Shown: one piece after another, positions 26,339 to 34,703 of the stretch
Position numbering within the stretch: the first letter of the stretch is position 1
Layout: every line of letters begins with the position of its first letter
Assembly: GCF_012275575.1 (NCBI RefSeq)
Contig: NZ_NPIH01000276.1
Span: forward strand, 1 to 64,000
Length of the DNA stretch: 64,000 bases
Direction: 5' to 3'
Source of the DNA: Paraburkholderia sp. SG-MS1
Lineage (GTDB): Bacteria; Pseudomonadota; Gammaproteobacteria; Burkholderiales; Burkholderiaceae
Notes under the pieces: generated by a model
The model's input: the letters and a program-made list of their open reading frames with translations, nothing else
Told to the model about the DNA's origin: nothing
Database searches by the model: none
Program-made: the position numbers and the translations under genes

Positions 26339-27247
26339 ATGGCCTCGAACGATCTCAAGATCCGGCAAGTGGAAGCGTTCCGCGCGCTGATGCAGCGATA
26401 CACGGTGACGCGTGCCGCCCAGTCGCTGCATGTGTCACAGCCGGCCGTGAGCCGGTTGATCGCGGATTTCGAGGACAGCGTGGGATTCGCGCTCTTCGAG
26501 CGGCAGCAAGGACGGCTTGTGCCGACTGCCGAAGCACGCGTGTTATACGAGGAAGTGGAGCGCGCGTTTGTCGGTCTGGATCGCATCGGTCACGCCGCGC
26601 AACAAATACGCGCGATGCGTCGCGGTTCGCTGCGCGTGGCAGGGTCGCCTGCCATTGCGCTCGAACTGCTGCCTGCCGTCGTCGCGCAGTTCGTTCAGTC
26701 GCATCCGGGCATCGACGTGACGTTGCTCACGCATAGCGCGAACACGGTCGTCGACATGGTGGCGTCGGGACAATGCGACGCAGGCTTTATCGCGGAAGCG
26801 ATTCCGCATCCTGCCGTGCGCTCCGAGCGGCTAACGGATGCGTCGATGCGCTGCATCTTGCCGCTCACGCACCGCCTTGCAAGAAAGCGCGTGCTAAAGC
26901 CGAGCGATTTGCAGAGCGAGCCCTTCGTTTCCTTTCCGCGTTCGTTCGATGCGCGCGCTGCGATCGACCGCCTGTTCGTGGAGCATGGCGTGCAGCGTCA
27001 GATGACCATCGAGGCGCAGTTGTCGCAGACGATCGTGGCGCTCGTGGCCAATGGCGCTGGCGTTGCGCTGATCGATCCGGTCACGGCTGCATATGCGAAA
27101 GCGCGCGTCACCGTGCGGCCCTTTCAACCGGAGATTCGCGACCAGATCTACCTCGTGCATGCCGCGACACAGTCGCCCTCGGGCATCGTGGAGCTTTTCT
27201 GTGCACGCGCCCGCGAGGCATTGACGCAGCTTCTTGATCAGCATTAG
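26339..27247 (+). CDS. LysR-family regulator of the dehydrogenase operon
   Basis: The 302-residue protein has an N-terminal helix-turn-helix (VTRAAQSLHVSQPAVSRLIADFE) and a periplasmic-binding-protein-like effector domain. It starts at ATG 26339, divergent from the flavin dehydrogenase operon 113 bases away, and so probably activates that operon when the opine- or hydroxyproline-like inducer is present. It resembles the OccR/NocR group in context and length. Confidence 0.9.
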   Translation: MASNDLKIRQVEAFRALMQRYTVTRAAQSLHVSQPAVSRLIADFEDSVGFALFERQQGRLVPTAEARVLYEEVERAFVGLDRIGHAAQQIRAMRRGSLRVAGSPAIALELLPAVVAQFVQSHPGIDVTLLTHSANTVVDMVASGQCDAGFIAEAIPHPAVRSERLTDASMRCILPLTHRLARKRVLKPSDLQSEPFVSFPRSFDARAAIDRLFVEHGVQRQMTIEAQLSQTIVALVANGAGVALIDPVTAAYAKARVTVRPFQPEIRDQIYLVHAATQSPSGIVELFCARAREALTQLLDQH

Positions 27248-27374
27248 GGAGGCCCCCCGGGCGGTAGCCTGATAAAACCTCACTCAGTTCCGGCGGCGAG
27301 CGTGCGCCGAGACAGTTCGTCGTGCAATGCATGGGCGAGCGAACATCGACACGCGTAGTTGTGCCCGCGCTTCG

Positions 27375-28877
27375 CTAACCCGCAAAGGCTTTTCCACCCG
27401 GGCTCATCCGGATCCCGGGCGCGAGCCGCGTCCACGGCAGATCGGCGGGATCCGCCGTCATCGGGCCGGGCGCTTTTGCCACGAGAATCGCCTCGGCAAT
27501 CGGCTCGAAATCCGCACGGAAATGCACCGAACTCTTGTTGACGAGAATCTTCATGTCCTCCGGCTGGATGCCGGCCACGCGATACAGGTTGCGGTCGAGC
27601 ATCTGCGCTTTGCTCGAACTTACCGCGATCAGCACGTCATCGACGCGCAGACATGCCACGGGGCCGAGTTCGGCCTGCATCCCGTTCATCATCGGGCCGT
27701 CATAGCGCAGCCGTCCGTCAGACAACGCAACGACCTCGAAAGCACCGTCGAATGGCCGGTCGCCCGGCACACCCGACTGCCCTCCCAACGACAATTCGAG
27801 CCGCGCGCCCACCCCCGCGCGATGCGCGGCGAGCGCCACGGCGGGATCGTAGATCAGGCCGATGGCCGCGCCCTTCGCGCCATTGCGCACAAGCGCGTGC
27901 AGCATCTCCATCGTGTTGGCGTCGCCGCCCGCGCCCGGGTTGTCCTGCGTATCGGCGATGACCACCGGACGGCGTGCATCGGCGGACAGCCGCATCGCTT
28001 CGCACACGGCCTCATCGGGGGAAAGAAAGGGCACGCGCCACGCGGCTTCGTCGTCGATCATGCGGTGATAGAGCTGATCGACCACTGCTTGCGCGGCCTC
28101 CGGTCCATTGCTGTAGGCCCAGATCATCGGCCCACATTCCGGAAAGTCCGCTGCTGGAAAGCCGGGTGCGAACGACACCGATACGACATCGCCCCGTTCG
28201 AGCGCCGCGACGCTCGCGTACATGCCGCGCGAGGGCTCCAGCATCGTGCACATGCCGTTGATCGGAATCAGGAACGGCAGCCGCCGCGCCGCATGCTGCA
28301 GGCGCTCTCCTGCCAGCAGCCGTTCGAGCACCGCGAAGGCGCGCGCGCCCGTTTCGGCCATATCGACGTGCGGATAGGTGCGATAGGCGACCAGTGCATC
28401 TGCATCGCGCAGCATGCCTTCCGTGACGTTCGCATGCAGATCGAGCGAAGCGACGATGGGCACGCCCGCGCCGACGGCTTCGCGCACGCGTGCCAGCAAT
28501 TCACCCTCGCCGTCGTCGACGTGCTCGGCAACCATCGCGCCGTGAAGGTCCAGATACACCGCGTCGAAGACGTGCGACCGTGCCGCGTCGACGATCTCTC
28601 CGGCGATGCGTTCGAACGCGTCGCGCGTGACGTGCGCGGAGGGGCTCGCCCCCGCCCAGATGACCGGCACGAGAACATGCCCTTGCGCTTCGGCCGCACG
28701 GATAAAGCCGCCTGCAGGAATGTTCACCTCGCGCAGGGCGAGCACGTCGCTGCTGCGCGACATGAGCGGAAAACCTTCACCGCGCTGGAAATTTTCATAG
28801 GTGGCTTGCGACGGCGCGAACGTATTGGTTTCGTGCTGGAAGCCTGCAATCAGAATGATGGACAAGTGAAACCTCAT
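27375..28877 (-). CDS. M81 family metallopeptidase (MlrC-like)
   Basis: The 500-residue protein shows the M81/MlrC features: an early GFQHETNTFAP motif, YLDLHGAMVAEH near residue 160, SLDLHANVT and a late IADTQDNPGAGGD segment. MlrC-type enzymes are zinc-dependent and cleave small peptides such as linearised microcystin; most members have unknown natural substrates. The ATG at 28877 is the best start, though its ribosome site is weak. The MFS transporter gene lies 39 bases upstream on the same strand, so uptake and cleavage of one compound are probably linked. Confidence 0.87.
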   Translation of the reverse strand: MRFHLSIILIAGFQHETNTFAPSQATYENFQRGEGFPLMSRSSDVLALREVNIPAGGFIRAAEAQGHVLVPVIWAGASPSAHVTRDAFERIAGEIVDAARSHVFDAVYLDLHGAMVAEHVDDGEGELLARVREAVGAGVPIVASLDLHANVTEGMLRDADALVAYRTYPHVDMAETGARAFAVLERLLAGERLQHAARRLPFLIPINGMCTMLEPSRGMYASVAALERGDVVSVSFAPGFPAADFPECGPMIWAYSNGPEAAQAVVDQLYHRMIDDEAAWRVPFLSPDEAVCEAMRLSADARRPVVIADTQDNPGAGGDANTMEMLHALVRNGAKGAAIGLIYDPAVALAAHRAGVGARLELSLGGQSGVPGDRPFDGAFEVVALSDGRLRYDGPMMNGMQAELGPVACLRVDDVLIAVSSSKAQMLDRNLYRVAGIQPEDMKILVNKSSVHFRADFEPIAEAILVAKAPGPMTADPADLPWTRLAPGIRMSPGGKAFAG

Positions 28878-28916
28878 TTTCCGTGGTTTGAACGCGACTC
28901 GCGCATGAATCGGGAG

Positions 28917-30200
28917 TTAGCTGCCCCGCGCAGGACGCATCGCGATGAGCACGAAGGCGCCGATTGCGAGAAGCGCGACCATCACATATAAGCCGGCATG
29001 CAGGCTGCCGGTCGCCGTCTGCGCCCAGCCGATGATCGTCGGACTGAGAAAGCCACCGATCAGCCCGAGCGTGTTAATGAGCGCGATGCCGCCCGATGCC
29101 GCATCACCCTTGAGATACTCGGAGGGCATCGCCCAGAACACTGTGTAGGCGACCCACATCATCGCCGTGGCGATCGTGATGCAAGTGAGCGCAATGGAGA
29201 GTTGATCGCCGAAGAACGTTGCAAGCGCGAGTGTCGCCGAGCCGATGAGCGCCGGGATCGCGCTGTGATAGCGGCGCTCGCCACGCCTGTCCGAGCTGCG
29301 GCCTATCAGCGTCATTGCAATGGCCGAGGCGAGATAGGGGATGGCGGAATAAAGACCTATCTGCATCGTGTCCTTCACGCCCGCCGCCTTGATGATGGAG
29401 GGTAGCCAGAAGCTCACCGCGTAGATGCCGCAGATAAAGCAGAAGTAAGGCACCGCCATCAGATAGACGCGCGGGTCCTTCGCAACCTGCGCAAACGAAT
29501 GATGCGAGCCCGATGTGTCGAGTTCGGAGGCAAGCAGGTGCTTTTCGTCGTCGCTAAGCCAGCTTGCGTCGGCGGGACGGTCGTCCAGGACGAACAGCGC
29601 GAGCACACCCAGAATCACACACGGTAGGCCTTCGATGAGAAACATCCACTGCCAGCCGTCGAGACCGTGAGCCCCGGAAAACGAAGTCATAACCCAGCTC
29701 GAGAGCGGGCCCCCGAACATGCCGCCGATCGGTCCGGCGAGCATGACAATCGCCATCACCTGCGCCATTCGCGCGCGGCCGTACCAGTACGTGAGATAGA
29801 AAATCATGCCCGGTGCGAAACCGGCTTCGAACACGCCGAGCAGAAAGCGCATCACATAGAACATGGGCTCGTTGCGCACAAACAGCATTGCCGCCGACGT
29901 GATGCCCCACAGCACCATGATGCGGCTGATGGTCTTGCGCGCCCCGATCCGGGGCAGCAGCAGATTGCTCGGTATCTCGAACAGCACGTAGCCAAGGAAA
30001 AAGATGCCCGCGCCGAGGCCGTAGACGGCGTCGGAGAAGCCCAGATCGGCTTGCATCTGCAGTTTGGCAAAACCGATATTGACGCGGTCCAGGTACGCGA
30101 ACGTGTAGCACAGCAGCAGGAACGGCAACAGGCGCCAGTTGAGCTTGCGATAGAGGTTCGCATGCCGCTCGGCGACGAGCGTGGAAGAAATGGCGGACAA
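28917..30200 (-). CDS. MFS transporter, anion:cation symporter type
   Basis: The 427-residue form starts at TTG 30200, which has GGAGAAG correctly spaced upstream; the frame is open 22 codons further without a site. Twelve hydrophobic segments are visible. YLDRVNIGFAKLQM in the first segment and GVFEAGFAPGMIFYLTYWY in the fourth are hallmarks of the ACS family, which carries organic anions such as tartrate, phthalate and hydroxy acids. It is the first gene of a two-gene unit with the M81 peptidase and is divergent from a LysR gene. Confidence 0.88.
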   Translation of the reverse strand: MSAISSTLVAERHANLYRKLNWRLLPFLLLCYTFAYLDRVNIGFAKLQMQADLGFSDAVYGLGAGIFFLGYVLFEIPSNLLLPRIGARKTISRIMVLWGITSAAMLFVRNEPMFYVMRFLLGVFEAGFAPGMIFYLTYWYGRARMAQVMAIVMLAGPIGGMFGGPLSSWVMTSFSGAHGLDGWQWMFLIEGLPCVILGVLALFVLDDRPADASWLSDDEKHLLASELDTSGSHHSFAQVAKDPRVYLMAVPYFCFICGIYAVSFWLPSIIKAAGVKDTMQIGLYSAIPYLASAIAMTLIGRSSDRRGERRYHSAIPALIGSATLALATFFGDQLSIALTCITIATAMMWVAYTVFWAMPSEYLKGDAASGGIALINTLGLIGGFLSPTIIGWAQTATGSLHAGLYVMVALLAIGAFVLIAMRPARGS

Positions 30201-30281
30201 GGGTCTTCTCCGTGGTACGTGGGGTGAATCAATGTTCGACAGCCAAAAACCAGCGAGCAAGAGCAACTGAAGTTTGCTATC

Positions 30282-30298
30282 GTTGCCGATCAGGCAAC
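30282..30298. promoter_or_regulatory. perfect LysR-type box (T-N11-A dyad)
   Basis: GTTGCC and GGCAAC form a perfect 6-bp dyad around GATCA, giving TTGCCGATCAGGCAA with the T-N11-A layout of LysR recognition sites. It lies 19 bases ahead of the LysR start and about 80 bases from the divergent MFS start, the usual position for autoregulation and activation. Confidence 0.6.
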
Positions 30299-30316
30299 AC
30301 TCATCAAATTTGACCG

Positions 30317-31234
30317 ATGCGAGAACTCAATCAGCGACGCCTGCGGTATTTCCACGAAGTGCTTACGCACGGCTCGATACGCGCCGCCGCCGACAGTCTG
30401 AACACGGCGGCTTCCGTGATCACGCGGCAGATCCGCCTCCTGGAAGAAGATGTGGGCGCGACACTCTTCGAGCGGCGGGCGCGCGGCGTGCGGCCAACCG
30501 AAGCGGCGGCCCATGTGCTGGAGTACTGGCGCGGATGCCAATCGCAGCAGGAGCAACTGGAAGATCGCCTGCAGGCGTTGCGTGGGTTGCAACGTGGGCA
30601 TATCCGGCTCGCCATCAGCGAAGGCTATATCGACGGCTTGATGGAAGAAGTGCTGCAGGAATTCTGTACGCAGTATCCGAAGCTCGACGTCGTGGTGGAC
30701 GTAATGCCGGTCAACAACGTCCTCGAGGAAATCATCGAGAGCCGCGCGCATATCGGCCTTGCGTACAACCCGCCAACGCATCCCGAAGTCGAATACCGGG
30801 CGACGTCGCCAATGCCGGTGGTGCTGCTCGTCAATGCGCGGCATCCACTTGCGGTCCGGGGCGGCCCGGTCACCGTCGACGAGATGCTTGCCTGTCCGCT
30901 TGCATTGATGCCGCCGGCGTTCGGTCTGGGTCAGATCGTTGACATGCTCGCCTACGCGGAAAACCTCGACATCCGTCCCACTCTCTTGACAAACTCGCTT
31001 CAGGTGTTACGCCAGTTCGTGACGCGGGGCAATGGGGCAACGCTGATCAGCGCGTTTTCTGTTTATCGGGAAATCGATGCGGGAGAACTGGTGGCGTTGC
31101 CGATCTCACACCCGATCTTCGAGACCGCCAAAGCTAGTGTGCTCGTCAAAGCGCGCAGACCGCTTTCGGTTGCAGCGGAGCAACTGCTGGAATGGATTGT
31201 TGAACGAATGACGGTGTTCGCCCGCGGCACGTGA
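30317..31234 (+). CDS. LysR-family regulator of the MFS-M81 unit
   Basis: The 305-residue protein has the LysR helix-turn-helix at residues 5-60 (SIRAAADSLNTAASVITRQIRLLEEDVG) and a substrate-binding domain to the end. The ATG at 30317 follows the dyad described above. Its divergent neighbour is the MFS transporter-M81 peptidase pair, the likely target. The inducer is unknown. Confidence 0.9.
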   Translation: MRELNQRRLRYFHEVLTHGSIRAAADSLNTAASVITRQIRLLEEDVGATLFERRARGVRPTEAAAHVLEYWRGCQSQQEQLEDRLQALRGLQRGHIRLAISEGYIDGLMEEVLQEFCTQYPKLDVVVDVMPVNNVLEEIIESRAHIGLAYNPPTHPEVEYRATSPMPVVLLVNARHPLAVRGGPVTVDEMLACPLALMPPAFGLGQIVDMLAYAENLDIRPTLLTNSLQVLRQFVTRGNGATLISAFSVYREIDAGELVALPISHPIFETAKASVLVKARRPLSVAAEQLLEWIVERMTVFARGT

Positions 31235-31390
31235 TACGTGCGAAGCGGCGTCGCTGCTGAATCAACCGTCCTCCAAGTCGCATCGCGGCGTTGAGCAGCA
31301 CCGCACCAGGTTGCTGTGTCTGTGTGGAATTGTCTTTCGGCGCACGGACGCCGTGCGGAGCCGTCCTTTTCAGGTGCGGGCGGCGGCGTG

Positions 31391-31668
31391 GGTATCTCAA
31401 TTTCGCGCGTGGATCAATCGTCGGCGACGCCGCATTGCAAAGCGCGCTCGCGAGCGGCGCGCTTTGCAATGCGGTGCTCGACGTGTTCGCGACCGAACCC
31501 TTGCCCACCGACAGTTGGCATTGGGAGGACCCGCGCGTCACCGTCTTGCCTCACATCTCCGCGCCGACGGATCGCGAAAGTGCGTCGGTAATGGTCGGGA
31601 GCAATATCCGGCGCTATCGCGATAGCGGGCAGATCCCGCCTTGTGTCGATCGAGCGCAGGGGTATTGA
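31391..31668 (+). pseudogene. C-terminal relic of a D-2-hydroxyacid dehydrogenase (glyoxylate reductase A type)
   Basis: About 90 codons read like the end of this family: LNFARGSIVGDAAL, AVLDVFATEPLPTDSWHW, VTVLPHISAPTD and the terminal VDRAQGY. The catalytic domain upstream is absent and the frame upstream is unrelated. It follows the LysR gene directly and appears to be a leftover of an old rearrangement. Confidence 0.75.
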
Positions 31669-32525
31669 AGCTCGGTTCTTCGATCAGCGGCACCAACACG
31701 ATGCCTTCGTGTGCTTATCCAGGCCGGCGATGAGAACAGAAGGGATGAAGCGCGGCTATTCGCCCTTTTCCGTAACGACCGCCCAGTTGGCCGCTCACTC
31801 GCCGCCTGACGCGTCCTGAGACGAGGACGTCATATCTTTTCTGACCGCAGCTATTTTGCTGGGCTCGGAATTGAACTAGCGATGCTGCAGAGCTATCGGC
31901 GGATCTTCCGATTGATCACTGCTTCCTGGTCGGCGGGATCGTCGAGCGCCCGGCACGCAGTGCGTCGGTCCGCTTTCGAGCGGACAAAGACGTTCGGAAG
32001 GCCGCTATCGCTCGGTAAGAACGACTGCTTGTGGTCAATTCTGTTTGCAAGGACTTCCCCCGATCTTGACTCTCCGGGGAAGTCCTTGCAAACAGTATCG
32101 GCCGCGATGCGCCCTTGAAGCGTGGCGTCTGGACCCGTCCGAATGGTCTACGCGCTCCGTGGCCAAGGGAAAGCATCGGCTGGAGGCGCGGATGAAGAGC
32201 GCATGGCGGAATTGCTGACCGTGATTGTCAGGATGGCCTGAACGGCGCGGCACGATGCTGGCCGCCGGATACTGGAGCACGTTGTGCGGCGGGCGAGGCC
32301 GCGCTGGCTCGCGCGACGCCGCCCGACGCCGCCCGACGCCAAGCTGACCCAGACGTGCGATAGACCGCGCGCGAACGTCTCACCGCACGCGGGCGGCGCC
32401 ATCGTCCCGGCCGAAAAGCAAACCCGCATCAGTACTAAGGTCTGCCGTATATCTTTATTGGACTTTGTATTGGGCACCTTGACCGAGCGGTGCTCCCTAC
32501 CGGCGAAAGGTCGAATAAGCCAAGG
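31669..32525. other. 857-base gene-poor stretch with inverted repeats
   Basis: No convincing gene. It holds a 7-bp stem with a TTCG loop at 31968-31985, the long inverted repeat at 32041-32095 and short GC direct repeats (gacgccgccc units) at about 32318-32341. It looks like decayed DNA. Confidence 0.45.
32041..32095. repeat. 20-bp perfect inverted repeat, 15-base loop
   Basis: The arms ctgtttgcaaggacttcccc (32041-32060) and its exact complement (32076-32095) would form a long hairpin. No T-run follows on either strand and no gene ends close by, so an ordinary terminator is unlikely. No second copy was noticed in the window. Confidence 0.8.
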
Positions 32526-33152
32526 TCAGAAACCCGGCGTAACCTTTTTTTGGGCATCCACGAACCTGAACCGCGCTTGTTGCCACGACGGATCAGTCAG
32601 CACCAAAGCCGTCTGGTTCAGTTCAAGATACGCGTGACTTGTATCTTTCGGGCAACCCAAGCCAATGTTTGGGCTCGGATTATCGCACCACTGCATCGGC
32701 AATGTATTCGGGGCGTTCGACGCTGTGCCATATTTTTGCATGGCCGCCTTCCCCATAGCTGCCGCGTTGTCTTGGGACCACGGCACTTCGTACCGAACAA
32801 GCCAGACCACCAGAGGTCGCGCCTTGTCAATCGGAACTCGGCCTTCGAAGTAGACCGTCAGCTTCGCCCCGTTGCTGTCGTAAGTAAACCAGCCGGGCTC
32901 TTTTTTTCCGATCACGACGTTGACGGCTGGGAATTGCTCCGGCTTGAACTTGTCCTTCGGCGCGTGCAGATAGTTGGAGGCGGCAGTTAGAGCCTCGTTG
33001 TAGTCCATGCCGCTTTTGACGCCAGCTAGATCGAGTTGCCGAGCATCAATCGAGCGTGGTTCTGCCGACACCGAAGTGCATAACAGTAGTAGCGCAGCAT
33101 AGACGGAATGCGACATCAGCCGCTTTTGCAAACATCTCAATTTTTTCTCCAT
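32526..33152 (-). CDS. secreted hypothetical protein, 208 aa
   Basis: The frame encodes a protein with a signal peptide (SVYAALLLLCTSVSA, then mature EPRSIDARQLDLAG). The start may be ATG 33152 or, more signal-peptide-like, ATG 33116. The mature part is about 175 residues with conserved-looking blocks (VKSGMDYNEAL, WLVRYEVPWSQ) and a Cys pair (QWCDNP, GLGCPKD) that could form a disulfide in the periplasm. No family was recognised. It is flanked by long non-coding stretches and has lower G+C than its surroundings. Confidence 0.65.
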   Translation of the reverse strand: MEKKLRCLQKRLMSHSVYAALLLLCTSVSAEPRSIDARQLDLAGVKSGMDYNEALTAASNYLHAPKDKFKPEQFPAVNVVIGKKEPGWFTYDSNGAKLTVYFEGRVPIDKARPLVVWLVRYEVPWSQDNAAAMGKAAMQKYGTASNAPNTLPMQWCDNPSPNIGLGCPKDTSHAYLELNQTALVLTDPSWQQARFRFVDAQKKVTPGF

Positions 33153-33697
33153 GTTGTGTGATGCGGGTACATCCGAATTCTATGGGGGACCTGTATCCTC
33201 CGCCGAAGGACACTTATCGGCACCAACGCTTTAACGGTCAATGCGGTGAATTCTTAAGTCGTGCGCCTGAACCGCTGTCGTGGCTTGCTGATCGGCTGTT
33301 GCTTGCCGCGAAGAGTTCGAAGCCTTTGAGGCACGCGCACACCATAATGCGTCGTCGGGACCGCCGATGCTCTGGGGGGCGTCGCGGGGCCGACAAGGGC
33401 CGCGCTGGCTGGCGTTACGCCGCCCGATGGTCCGAAAGAGCCAAGCCGGGGATAACAGCGCGAGCGCACCAGAACGACCCGTTCCGGTCATTCGAGGTTA
33501 TCAAAAGCGGCCCTCCACCTTTGCGGAATTGACCGCCTCATTCGACACTACTGAGTTAGATTGGCGATTGATCAGATTGCTACCCGGACTGGGTAACCTA
33601 CAATCAATCGCCTATTGTGCGGGCTTATTCAATGACGACGGCTCACCTGAGCCGCACGGTTGTCAGGCCCGCAAATGTCAATCAGAACAGGATGATC
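33153..33697. other. intergenic, 545 bases, no gene recognised
   Basis: The stretch has no frame with family resemblance. Its 3' end carries the leader and AGGA ribosome site of the reductase gene. Confidence 0.4.
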
Positions 33698-34594
33698 ATG
33701 ACAATGTCTGAAAGCCCAACCATCGCCCTCATTGGCCCGGGGGCGATCGGCACGACCATTGCGGCCGCGCTTCATGAGGTCGGGCGCACGCCGACGATTT
33801 GCGGGCGCTCGGCGTTGGAGCAACTTGAACTGCGTTTCGACGGCGGTCGCGTCGTTGTGCCGGGACCGGTGCGGACGGATCCGACTGAGACCAAAACCAC
33901 GTTCGATCTGGTTTTCGTCGCGGTCAAGTCAACACAGGTGGAGACGGCGGCACCGTGGCTGTCTGCATTGTGCAATGCGAAGACGGTTGTCTGCGTGCTG
34001 CAAAACGGCGTCGAGCAGCAGGCGCTCTTCGCGCCGTACCTGGGGGGCGGACCCGTGCTGCCCTCGGTGGTGTGGTTTCCCGCTCAACGTGAGCCCGACG
34101 CCTCGGTTTGGCTACGCGGCAAGGCGCGCCTCACCCTGCCGGATACAACGGGCGCCAGCATGGTGCTCACGGCCTTGAGCGGCAGCCGGTGTTCGGTCGA
34201 CGTTGCGGCGGACTTCACGTCCGTCGCCTGGCGAAAGCTTCTACAGAATGCGGTCGCCGGTTTAATGGTTCTGGCAGGTCGCCGTGCCGGCATGTTCTCC
34301 CGAACCGACATCACCGCGCTGTCTCTGGCCTACCTTCGGGAATGTCTTGAGGTTGCCCGCGCGGAGGGCGCAACACTGGGCGATGAAGTGCCGCAAGAGA
34401 TAGTCGATGGATTTCATGGCGCCCCAGCCGACATGGGTACGTCCATCCTCGCAGACCGACAGGCCGGCCGTCCCCTCGAATGGGAAAGCCGGAACGGCGT
34501 CGTGCAGCGATGTGGTCGATCTCGCGGCATCGCGACGCCGATCAGCGATCTGGTCGTCCCGCTTTTGGCGGCCGCCAGCGACGGCCCCGGCTAA
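33698..34594 (+). CDS. ketopantoate reductase-like (PanE/ApbA family) oxidoreductase
   Basis: The 298-residue form begins at ATG 33698, five bases after AGGA; ATGs at 33692 and 33704 are alternatives. The nucleotide-binding site is ALIGPGAIGTTIAAAL, followed by FVAVKSTQVE and VCVLQNGVEQ, all typical of the PanE/ApbA family. The C-terminal domain has the usual WRKLLQNAVAG motif with the catalytic Lys. The classic reaction reduces 2-dehydropantoate with NADPH; stand-alone paralogues often act on other 2-oxo acids. It is a single gene here, so its pathway is open. Confidence 0.87.
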   Translation: MTMSESPTIALIGPGAIGTTIAAALHEVGRTPTICGRSALEQLELRFDGGRVVVPGPVRTDPTETKTTFDLVFVAVKSTQVETAAPWLSALCNAKTVVCVLQNGVEQQALFAPYLGGGPVLPSVVWFPAQREPDASVWLRGKARLTLPDTTGASMVLTALSGSRCSVDVAADFTSVAWRKLLQNAVAGLMVLAGRRAGMFSRTDITALSLAYLRECLEVARAEGATLGDEVPQEIVDGFHGAPADMGTSILADRQAGRPLEWESRNGVVQRCGRSRGIATPISDLVVPLLAAASDGPG

Positions 34595-34703
34595 CATTGC
34601 GAGCATCTGTCTGGCAGCAGTCCGAGTCTCGACGTCGAGTGGCCGGAATTGGTCGGCTTCTGACTTACTGACCAACTTCAAGATCACGCCCACGTCAATT
34701 CAT

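Noticed and set aside
27327..28991. Plus-strand open frame of 554 codons
   Set aside because: It is antisense to the M81 peptidase, with no recognisable motifs.
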